From a virus, in the IMG/VR virus record IMGVR_UViG_3300043411_001314, positions 53,503 through 117,502 of that record: DNA of 64,000 nt; one strand, 5' to 3'. Positions 23,376 to 29,553 of the stretch are shown one piece after another. The position numbers and the translations under genes were made by a program. The stretch's first letter is position 1, and each line of letters opens with the position of its first letter. Below the pieces are notes generated by a model. That model saw nothing but the letters and a program-made list of their open reading frames with translations, did no database searches and was not told the origin of the DNA.

Positions 23376-24592
23376 TACCCTGAGCGTCGCCTGCCTAGGC
23401 GGTGATCGACCAAGATCTGGTGAATGAGGTCGATGTTGGGCGTCGCCGGCAGCACCGACTCGACGGCGTTGAAGCGAGCAAAGGCGTCCTCGGCCTCCGT
23501 CACCATGGCCTCCAGCGGGAGCTCCCCGAACTCGAACAGTTCCTCACGGTTCGGGACCATCACTCGCAGCTCGCCCGTCTCCAGGAGGTGGGCTCCCTGC
23601 TGCAGTAGCCGGAGCATGTGGCGGGCGTGCTTGGCCGTCCGCTTCCTGGTGTCGGCGCTGAAGGATCCGTCACCGCGGTTCTTCAGCCGATTGAACTGCG
23701 CCATGGCGTAGCCGCCGAAGGTCGCTCGGCATCGGTCCGAGAGGAAGGCGTCGAGGTTCGCTCGCAGGTCGTCGGCCAGGGGAGATGAGACCTCCGGGTC
23801 GATGGCCAGCACCTCGAGAACCGTCGGGTTGGCGGCAAGCGCCAGGCTCACGAACTTGCCCACCTCGTGCAAGGTGATGTCTGGGTCGGTGCGCGTCCAG
23901 GAGTCCTTCGGGCGCTTGTCGTTCACGCCGACCAAGAGGTGCGCCGGCGCCTCGAAGAACCCTCGGTAGTCGGTGTCGCTGTCCGGCGTGTCGAGCCCGT
24001 AAGCCTTCGAGCCGGCCACCACGACGAGCCCGACATCCATGCCCTCAGGCGGCGACCAGGGGAGGGGCCATGTCCGCACCGTCCGCACCCGTGGTCGCCC
24101 AGGCCGCCCCCCGAGGCCAGCGGCGAATGCCTCCCCGCACTCGCGGTAGTACTGCTCGATGTCGGTGGGTCGATAGCGCCGTCGGATGGCAGCGAGCGGT
24201 AGGGGCGGCGGGAAGCATGGCCTGAGCGCGTGCTGTCGGACCCGCTCTCTGGTGATGCCGAGGACCTTGGAGATCTGCCGAAGAGTCACCCCGGGGAGCG
24301 GCGGCGGGGGAGGCTGGCGCCTACTCGGCTGGGGCTGATGCCACCGCCAGGTCTTCTGTGCCTTCACCTCACCAGGTTTCAACCAGTACCGCCCGCGGTA
24401 CCCGTCCGCTTGGGCATCTTGGGTGACGTTGATGTTGCCGCCACGTGCTCGGTTCCACGAATCCTGCAGCTCCCTCTGGTCGAACATCGCCGACTCGATC
24501 AGGAACCGCATTGTCCGCTGCCTCTGTTGCGTCGCGGCCCGTTGCTCCGGGGACCACCGCGAGATGCGCTCGGGTACTCCGACCTGACTCAA
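23372..24592 (-). CDS. RlaP-type nucleotidyltransferase fused to an N-terminal HTH (406 aa)
   Basis: TTG start at 24592 backed by AGGAGG eight bases upstream. C-terminal ~220 residues are a DNA-polymerase-beta-fold nucleotidyltransferase of the RNA-repair (RlaP, YcgL-like) family: VVVAGSKAYGLDTPDSDTDY carries the GS box (194-195) and the metal-binding D206-x-D208, followed by RGFFEAP, DITLHEVGKFVSLALAANP and a C-terminal helical part. Residues ~101-125 (VTLRQISKVLGITRERVRQH) are a sigma-region-4/HTH-like helix pair; residues 1-90 are basic. The fusion is unusual. The family is reported near RNA ligases and end-healing enzymes, as here. Confidence 0.8.
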   Translation of the reverse strand: MSQVGVPERISRWSPEQRAATQQRQRTMRFLIESAMFDQRELQDSWNRARGGNINVTQDAQADGYRGRYWLKPGEVKAQKTWRWHQPQPSRRQPPPPPLPGVTLRQISKVLGITRERVRQHALRPCFPPPLPLAAIRRRYRPTDIEQYYRECGEAFAAGLGGRPGRPRVRTVRTWPLPWSPPEGMDVGLVVVAGSKAYGLDTPDSDTDYRGFFEAPAHLLVGVNDKRPKDSWTRTDPDITLHEVGKFVSLALAANPTVLEVLAIDPEVSSPLADDLRANLDAFLSDRCRATFGGYAMAQFNRLKNRGDGSFSADTRKRTAKHARHMLRLLQQGAHLLETGELRVMVPNREELFEFGELPLEAMVTEAEDAFARFNAVESVLPATPNIDLIHQILVDHRLGRRRSGY

Positions 24593-24611
24593 GACGTGAC
24601 CTCCTGCGGGC

Positions 24612-25025
24612 TCACTTCTTCTTCGCCTTGCCCTTCTTGGTCGCCTTGCGCCGGGCCCGGTCCTTGGCCTTGCGGGCCGCGGCCGGCGTCTTGGTGGCCC
24701 CGGGTGGATGCTTCTCCCACCGGCCGGCCGGGGGAGCCCAGGTGGGGGTGAGTATCTCCAGGAAGAAGAACAACGAGTCGCCGAGCCCGTCGAGTCCGTC
24801 GAGTCCGTCGAGCTCGTCGAACACGTCGTGCATGGCGTCGTTGCCGAACTCGTCCTCGAGCGCTTCGCACGCCGCGTCGTACTCGAACTCAGACAGGTGT
24901 TCCAGGGCGGCGGTGACCGCCCCGCACAGGTCGGTCCGGTGGGCGAACTCGACGATCCGCCTCCCGATGACCTCCCGGCAGGTGTCGTCGTCGAGGTCGT
25001 CCAGGCCGTCCCGCAGGGCGATCAT
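24612..25025 (-). CDS. acidic protein with basic lysine-rich tail (137 aa)
   Basis: ATG 25025 overlaps the SPFH stop (ATGA). The N-terminal 75 residues are acidic and helical, with a short tandem repeat ELDGLDGLDGL coded by a 9-base repeat; the last 30 residues are Ala/Lys/Arg (ARRKATKKGKAKKK). The charge split suggests a nucleic-acid mimic joined to a nucleic-acid-binding tail. No family recognised. Confidence 0.7.
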   Translation of the reverse strand: MIALRDGLDDLDDDTCREVIGRRIVEFAHRTDLCGAVTAALEHLSEFEYDAACEALEDEFGNDAMHDVFDELDGLDGLDGLGDSLFFFLEILTPTWAPPAGRWEKHPPGATKTPAAARKAKDRARRKATKKGKAKKK

Positions 25026-25462
25026 TCGGTCACCGCTCGGCCGGCCTCGAGGATCGGCAGCCCAGCCTCGGTCGGCACGTAGATGATCTGGCCGTTGCCG
25101 CCGGCGAGGGCGTCGATGTAGAGGTACCGCAGGTACTCCTCGGTGAGCGTCGAAGCGATGATGTCCTGCGACTCAGCCAGGCCCCGGGCCCGGATCACCT
25201 CGGCGTCGGCCTTGGCCTGGGCCTGGGTGACCTGGGAGCGGGCCGCGTACTCGGCGGCCTCGGACTTGGCCTTCTGCTCGGCGATGACCGCCTGCTTCTC
25301 CGTGTTCGCCCGGTAGAGGTTCAGTCGTGGGCTGATGATGCCCCATGCCGCGCTGATCAGGAAGATGCCGACGACGAACCCGCCGGTCACCTTGCAGCCG
25401 AACACCACCCACTGCCGGGCCTCGGCGTTCTGCGCGGCCTTCTGCTCTTCGTAGCTTGCCAT
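25022..25462 (-). CDS. mini SPFH/prohibitin-like membrane protein (146 aa)
   Basis: One transmembrane helix at residues ~24-42 (VTGGFVVGIFLISAAWGI), then an Ala/Glu coiled coil (EQKAKSEAAEYAARSQVTQA) and a C-terminus that matches the end of prohibitin/HflC proteins: GLAESQDIIASTLTEEYLRY, then IDALAGGNGQIIYVPTEAG. The globular SPFH head itself is missing between helix and coil, so this is a truncated version. Host relatives form membrane rings that control FtsH protease. Possible roles are dominant interference with host SPFH rings or membrane defence. Confidence 0.7.
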   Translation of the reverse strand: MASYEEQKAAQNAEARQWVVFGCKVTGGFVVGIFLISAAWGIISPRLNLYRANTEKQAVIAEQKAKSEAAEYAARSQVTQAQAKADAEVIRARGLAESQDIIASTLTEEYLRYLYIDALAGGNGQIIYVPTEAGLPILEAGRAVTE

Positions 25463-25502
25463 GACTTGCTCCTTCTTGTTGTTGTCCGCGCTGGTGCGCG
25501 AG

Positions 25503-25575
25503 CGCCTTGGGCTGGGTTCGAACCAGCGACCGACCGTTTAGAAGACGGGTGCTCTATCCACTGAGCTACCAAGGC
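25503..25575 (-). tRNA. tRNA-Arg (anticodon TCT)
   Basis: Minus strand: acceptor GCCTTGG / CCAAGGC, D-arm GCTC-AGTGGATA-GAGC, anticodon loop CTTCTAA giving TCT, T-arm GCTGG-TTCGAAC-CCAGC, discriminator G. CCA not encoded. Reads AGA, a rare codon in high-GC actinobacteria. Confidence 0.9.
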
Positions 25576-25580
25576 TGAGG

Positions 25581-25653
25581 ATCCCGGGGACCGGATCGAA
25601 CGGTCAACCGCTGCATCCAAAGTGCAGTGTTCTGCCAGTTGAACTACCCGGGA
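25581..25653 (-). tRNA. tRNA-Gln (anticodon TTG)
   Basis: Minus strand: acceptor TCCCGGG / CCCGGGA with U1-A72, anticodon arm CTGCA-CTTTGGA-TGCAG giving TTG, T-arm GACCG-TTCGATC-CGGTC. Discriminator T is unusual for Gln. CCA not encoded. Five bases from tRNA-Arg. Reads CAA. Confidence 0.87.
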
Positions 25654-25657
25654 AGGG

Positions 25658-25726
25658 TGGGGGTGGGCGGGCCAGTCCCAGTCCAGCGCGAGATCAACAT
25701 CGCGCGTGACTGGGCGCCCACCCCCA
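25658..25726 (-). terminator. long composite hairpin between an operon gene and the tRNA pair
   Basis: Outer stem of 12 bp (TGGGGGTGGGCG 25658-25669 with CGCCCACCCCCA 25715-25726) and an inner stem combining CCAGTC/GACTGG and GCGCGA/TCGCGC. It starts four bases after the stop of the 25730 gene and ends five bases before the tRNA. Likely terminator or tRNA-processing signal; there is no T tract. Confidence 0.6.
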
Positions 25727-25729
25727 GAC

Positions 25730-26035
25730 CTAGAGCGAGGTCAAGCTGGAGAGTTGTCGATCGAGCTCGTTGGCGGTCATCGACGAAACGTCGAGAGTGA
25801 CCGCCCCGGTCCTGCTCATGTGGTGCCAGGCAACCGTGAGGAGGGAGCCGGTCAGGTAGGCGACGTGGCGTCGGCCGTACCGACGTCCGCGCCGCCACAC
25901 CTGCGGCTGCACCTGCTTGAAGGAGTGCCGTGCGAGCACCGACTCGAGGGTCACGGCCTCCAGAGGAAAGCCCCCAAGGAGGGGCCCATCGCCACGTTCC
26001 GACGGGGTCGGCAGGGGTGGCGATGTATCGGTCAC
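25730..26035 (-). CDS. small basic protein paired with the XRE regulator (101 aa)
   Basis: GTG 26035 in a GTGA overlap with the XRE stop. Residues 1-25 are proline-rich and disordered; residues 30-75 hold basic strands (VWRRGRRYGRRHVAYLTGSL). No known family. Two-gene unit of XRE regulator plus small coupled protein is reminiscent of antitoxin-toxin pairs, but no toxin motif is visible. Confidence 0.65.
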   Translation of the reverse strand: MTDTSPPLPTPSERGDGPLLGGFPLEAVTLESVLARHSFKQVQPQVWRRGRRYGRRHVAYLTGSLLTVAWHHMSRTGAVTLDVSSMTANELDRQLSSLTSL

Positions 26036-26268
26036 TGTGCCGTTTCGGCGTCGACCGCGGCGAGGAGCGCCGTGGGGTCGATGCCGAGGACCTTGGCGAC
26101 CGGGATCACCTGATGGATGCGCAGCCGCTGCTTGCCCGACTCCCACATGGAGACGGTCGACTGCTTCACGCTCACCTTGTCGGCGAGCTCGGTCTGGGTC
26201 AGGCCGGCGTCGATGCGAGCCGATCTGATCACGGAGCCTAGGACGGGGGCAACAACGGTGGCGCTCAT
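26032..26268 (-). CDS. XRE/Cro-type transcriptional regulator (78 aa)
   Basis: Residues ~12-65 form a complete five-helix Cro/C1-type HTH: IRSARIDAGLTQTELADKVS, VKQSTVSMWESGKQRL, IPVAKVLGIDPTALLAAVD. Start at ATG 26268 is supported by a promoter whose -10 box ends 9 bases upstream; the longer reading frame extends into the promoter. A palindromic site overlaps the -35 box, so autorepression is probable. Could be the lysogeny repressor or an early-gene regulator. Confidence 0.85.
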   Translation of the reverse strand: MSATVVAPVLGSVIRSARIDAGLTQTELADKVSVKQSTVSMWESGKQRLRIHQVIPVAKVLGIDPTALLAAVDAETAQ

Positions 26269-26276
26269 TGACCCCG

Positions 26277-26312
26277 ATGATACTTGATGCGTTCGCCTGA
26301 TACAAGCATCAG
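26277..26312 (-). promoter_or_regulatory. promoter and operator of the XRE gene
   Basis: Minus strand: TTGTAT (26305-26300), 17-base spacer, TATCAT (26282-26277). The imperfect 16-bp palindrome CTGATAC-AA-GCATCAG (26297-26312) covers the -35 box and a related half-site GATAC-TT-GATGC (26279-26290) covers the -10 box. This arrangement fits autoregulation by the XRE protein. Confidence 0.6.
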
Positions 26313-26327
26313 ACATACATCTTCCTC

Positions 26328-26876
26328 CTATCGACCGCTGGGGCCGAGAGCTCGAAGCTGAATCTCGGATACCAGGGCCAGCGCTGCAGGGCACTGATCG
26401 TAGAGGTAGCCCTCTGCCCGGGCCCGGGCCGACAAACCGTCGGCTTCGAACAGCGCGAGCTCCTCAGTCAGGATCCGCCCGATCGCCTTGACGTAGTTGT
26501 CGGCGAACCACAGGGACGATATGGCCGCCGTCCGCTCGGCGTCGGCGTCGCTCCGGTCGACCTCCTGTTCCGACTTGGAGCGCCTGAACCGGGTCCGGTT
26601 GTCAGGCTGGAAGGGCATGGTGAGGGTCGCCTCGGCGATGATCTTCGGGCAGAAGCGGACGATCACGTCGCCGGCGTGGGCCCCGTCACGCGGGGCGATC
26701 GGAGAGGTCCACCCGTACCGCTTGTCCGGCTCAGGGATGTCCGCCGTCTGCCAGTTCGTCGGGTGGAACGGCAGCCAGTTGATCCCCCTCTCCGGCCTGA
26801 GCCCTGACAGGTACTCGTAGACCCACTTGGCCCGCTTTCGCACGTCCTCTGGTGTGATCGACGGATGAGCCGCCAT
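26328..26876 (-). CDS. unrecognised protein (182 aa)
   Basis: ATGA overlap with the preceding gene. Residues 5-25 helical (TPEDVRKRAKWVYEYLSGLR), a central PIAPRDGAHAGDVIVRFCPK, and a long C-terminal helical region. No motif identifying function. Ends 16 bases before the XRE promoter. Confidence 0.75.
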   Translation of the reverse strand: MAAHPSITPEDVRKRAKWVYEYLSGLRPERGINWLPFHPTNWQTADIPEPDKRYGWTSPIAPRDGAHAGDVIVRFCPKIIAEATLTMPFQPDNRTRFRRSKSEQEVDRSDADAERTAAISSLWFADNYVKAIGRILTEELALFEADGLSARARAEGYLYDQCPAALALVSEIQLRALGPSGR

Positions 26877-27220
26877 CAGAAGGTGCGCACCCAGATCCGC
26901 CCGACCAGGTCACACCAGTCGTAGAACTCGTCCCAGACGGCGTCGAACTCGTCCGTCGCTTCGGTGAGATCCCCCTCAGCCTCGACCGACAAGGCGTCAA
27001 GCTGGAAGAGGATGTCCTCGAGGTCGGGGTCGTGCTCGTCGAACCACGCGGCCTTCCTGATGCGGTCGGTGATCACCCCAGCCTTCGCCCATACCTCAGT
27101 GCTGTCGTCGTGGAAGACGTCGGACACGTCGAGTTTGCCGGCCCACGTCGGCAGCCCAGCTGCTCGTCGTTCCCCCGCTCGTGCGTGGGCGGCGATCTTC
27201 GATTCGATGGATCGTCCCAT
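26876..27220 (-). CDS. acidic protein coupled to the DNA ligase (114 aa)
   Basis: Overlaps both neighbours by 4 or 1 bases. After a basic N-terminus (SIESKIAAHARAGERRA) it becomes strongly acidic and helical, with a C-terminal DEFYDWCDLVGRIWVRTF. Unknown family. The tight coupling to the ligase gene is the only clue to its job. Confidence 0.7.
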   Translation of the reverse strand: MGRSIESKIAAHARAGERRAAGLPTWAGKLDVSDVFHDDSTEVWAKAGVITDRIRKAAWFDEHDPDLEDILFQLDALSVEAEGDLTEATDEFDAVWDEFYDWCDLVGRIWVRTF

Positions 27221-28044
27221 CAGTCAGTCCACCCTTCTGCCCAGGTGAGGGCGAGCGTCTTGTTGGTGCGGCACGCATCGAGCTGGTCGATGGTGCACTC
27301 GTCGGGTCGCTTGTCGGTGCGGATCTTCTTGACCACGGGCTGGTACAGCCGGTTGTCGTCGGTGGCGTAGAGGCACTGGACCTCGATCACGTCGCCGGGT
27401 TGGGCGATGGGCCCATCACCGACGGTGCGGCCGACCTCGAACTCGGTCAGCGACGGACCGTCGAACACGCCGACGATCATGTTCTGCTTCTCGACACCGA
27501 GCGAGATCACCACGCAGTCCACGGTGTGTTGGCGCTTCAGCTTGACCCAGTCTCGGGATCGCTTGCCCTCCTGGTACAGGGAGTCGCGACGCTTGGCCAC
27601 GATCCCTTCACCACCGAGTCGACGAACCCGCTCAGCCATGGCCAGCTTGTCGTCGGTGGTGCCGGCGGCGGCCACCAGGAGGATGTTGGGGCGGAGCTCG
27701 GGCGACCAGCGGTCGAACAGGCCGTCCAGGAACTTGCGTCGGTGGTCGTAGTCCATCTCGGGCAGGTCGGCGATCTGGATGATGTCGAACACCACCAGCG
27801 TCTCGCCGATCAGCTCGCCGTCGATGGTACAGGCCATGAGGCAGCAGGACAGCTGCTCGAGCACGGGCTTGGGGAGGTACGTCGGGTTGCCGTCTCGGCC
27901 GTAGGGCTTGATGGTGGGTGGGTCGCCGGCGGCGATGTCGATGATGACACGCCGGCCATCCATCTTCAGCTCGGTGACCCAGTTGTCGTCGTTGAACACG
28001 TCGGTTCGTGGTGTTGCCGGTGTGGCAAGCATCGGGGTAGTCAA
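27220..28044 (-). CDS. ATP-dependent DNA ligase, compact form (274 aa)
   Basis: Motif I is ELKMDGRRVI (K27 adenylation site), motif III IDGELI, motif IIIa VVFDIIQI, motif IV EGIVAKRRD, motif V WVKLKR, then an OB-fold of about 95 residues ending near motif VI-like RTDKRP. There are only ~25 residues before motif I, so no N-terminal DNA-binding domain: a minimal ligase similar in scale to LigC/LigD ligase modules. With the Ku gene at 38.8 kb it could seal double-strand breaks. Overlaps the upstream gene by 4 bp. Confidence 0.88.
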   Translation of the reverse strand: MTTPMLATPATPRTDVFNDDNWVTELKMDGRRVIIDIAAGDPPTIKPYGRDGNPTYLPKPVLEQLSCCLMACTIDGELIGETLVVFDIIQIADLPEMDYDHRRKFLDGLFDRWSPELRPNILLVAAAGTTDDKLAMAERVRRLGGEGIVAKRRDSLYQEGKRSRDWVKLKRQHTVDCVVISLGVEKQNMIVGVFDGPSLTEFEVGRTVGDGPIAQPGDVIEVQCLYATDDNRLYQPVVKKIRTDKRPDECTIDQLDACRTNKTLALTWAEGWTD

Positions 28045-28373
28045 GGGATCCTCCTTGGGGTCACTTGTGGATCATCCATGGGGCTCGTCACGTCATCCCA
28101 CAGCATCATCGCCAGCTCGGCCACCGCTTCGGAATCATCGTCGGAGTGGACGTGCTTCTTGCACCACTCGAACGCGTCGGGGCCCCCTTGTGGCACGAAG
28201 TCGACGGTGACACCCCGGGCCTCGGCCGCGGCAGTCAGCCGGGCCTCCCATTTGGCGACGATCGCCCACTTGGTGGTGTCGTCGTCGATCTCGCAGGCAT
28301 CCATCCACTCGGGGTCTTGCACCTCGTGTAGGTCGAATGCGACGTCGATGGTTGTGGTGTCCAGGTGGTTCAT
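28041..28373 (-). CDS. acidic unrecognised protein upstream of the ligase (110 aa)
   Basis: Overlaps the ligase start by 4 bp. About a quarter of residues are Asp or Glu (EIDDDTTKWAIVAKWEARLT; HSDDDSEAVAELAMMLWDDV). No domain recognised. Confidence 0.7.
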   Translation of the reverse strand: MNHLDTTTIDVAFDLHEVQDPEWMDACEIDDDTTKWAIVAKWEARLTAAAEARGVTVDFVPQGGPDAFEWCKKHVHSDDDSEAVAELAMMLWDDVTSPMDDPQVTPRRIP

Positions 28374-28879
28374 CAGAACTGCCGAGGATCGAGTGGTTCG
28401 CCGGCCAGGAAGGTGAGCGCCGAGTAGCCCTCGATCGCTTCACCCTCCGGGTCATCAGGCAGAGCCACCACGCTGATGTTGCGGTACCAGCCGTCGCAGT
28501 CGTCGAAGGCGACGTGGACGTCGTCGTTGATGCCCTCCATCAGCGAGCGCAGCACGCCCACCGTGAGGATGGGTCGGCCGTACTTGTCGTGGACCGCGAC
28601 CTCGTTGAGGTCCGGGTTGACGGCCCGGCTGGCTGTCTTCAGGGGGGAGGGTGCGGGGTTCATGGTTTCTCCTCGTTCCGGCTCCGGTTCGAAGTGGGGG
28701 TTGACTTTCAGGAAGTGGGGGTTGGGTTCGCCGTTCCACAGCGGCCGCCCGTCAGACTCGGGGCACCGTGGGTTTTGTTGCGACCCGGGGCACACCACCC
28801 GACAGGGCCGTGGGTAGTCGTGGGTGGGGATCAGCCCTGTCGTCGGCGTGAGCCATCCGCAATGCGGGCACATGTTCAT
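28373..28879 (-). CDS. protein with N-terminal CPHCGW zinc ribbon half (168 aa)
   Basis: Starts MNMCPHCGWLTP, with a second pair CRVVCPGSQQNPRC at residues 27-40, which could complete a zinc knuckle. The C-terminal half (GRPILTVGVLRSLMEGINDD, DDCDGWYRNISVV) resembles small regulatory domains common in actinophages. Not identified further. An internal start near codon 73 is possible because the middle is low in structure. Confidence 0.65.
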   Translation of the reverse strand: MNMCPHCGWLTPTTGLIPTHDYPRPCRVVCPGSQQNPRCPESDGRPLWNGEPNPHFLKVNPHFEPEPERGETMNPAPSPLKTASRAVNPDLNEVAVHDKYGRPILTVGVLRSLMEGINDDVHVAFDDCDGWYRNISVVALPDDPEGEAIEGYSALTFLAGEPLDPRQF

Positions 28880-29322
28880 CAGCTGAACTCTCTTGCAGTG
28901 AACGAGAATCCTTCGTCGGGGTCAGCCCAGGTGCACCCACGCGCCGGGCCACTGGAAACGTCATCCCGGTACCTGTTGTCGGATCGTCGCAGCATCCATT
29001 CGTGCATTCGCTCGACGCCCATCTCCCGGTCCTTGACGGCCTGGGCTTCGACGGCAGCGATGAAGTCCTCGACCTCCATCCACTTGCCGTACTCGTCGAC
29101 GACGGCGTGCCCCTCGGGCTGGGCCCGGAGATGTCTCTTCCACTCAGCCCACGAGGACGGGAAGACGGACCACCCAACGTGGCGCCAGGTGTTGCCATCG
29201 CGGACCGTGAGGGCCTTGGACGGGGCATGGAAGGACCGCAGCGACTTGCAGATGTGATCCCCCTGGTCGTAGCGGTTGCAGCAGTCGCACTGATTCGAAC
29301 CCATGTAGTAGTTGGTTCCCAT
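28879..29322 (-). CDS. conserved phage protein beginning MGTNYYM with Cys cluster (147 aa)
   Basis: The opening MGTNYYMGSNQCDCCNRYDQ then HICKSLRSFH is the recurrent beginning of a small phage protein family (MGTNYY... C..C ... HIGKS), thought to bind metal. The rest includes W-rich segments and a helix DFIAAVEAQAVKDREMGVER. The biochemical role of the family is unknown. Confidence 0.7.
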   Translation of the reverse strand: MGTNYYMGSNQCDCCNRYDQGDHICKSLRSFHAPSKALTVRDGNTWRHVGWSVFPSSWAEWKRHLRAQPEGHAVVDEYGKWMEVEDFIAAVEAQAVKDREMGVERMHEWMLRRSDNRYRDDVSSGPARGCTWADPDEGFSFTAREFS

Positions 29323-29540
29323 CAGGCCCCCCGGTGGATGGCCACGAGGCCGAGGATCGAGTTGGCGAAACTCTCCAGGGAGTCGGTGGAGAGCGTCACG
29401 ATGCTGGTGATGCCGCGATCGGTGATGTAGACCTCCCAGTCCTCCTCGTCGGCGAGGGGACCGTTGACCACGATGGCGTCGGTTGGGACGATCTCGCAGT
29501 GCCTCACGAGGAGGGCGTTGCGTTCGGTCGGCTTAGGCAT
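29322..29540 (-). CDS. unrecognised small protein (72 aa)
   Basis: ATGA-type overlap with the next gene. Contains a beta-hairpin-like WEVYITDRGITSIVTLSTDS and a final helix. No function can be given. Confidence 0.65.
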   Translation of the reverse strand: MPKPTERNALLVRHCEIVPTDAIVVNGPLADEEDWEVYITDRGITSIVTLSTDSLESFANSILGLVAIHRGA

Positions 29541-29553
29541 TATGCCTCCTTGG

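Noticed and set aside
25730-26268. Toxin-antitoxin pair (XRE plus 101-aa protein)
   Set aside because: The order fits but the small protein has no RelE, HigB or similar motif, so it is only annotated as coupled.
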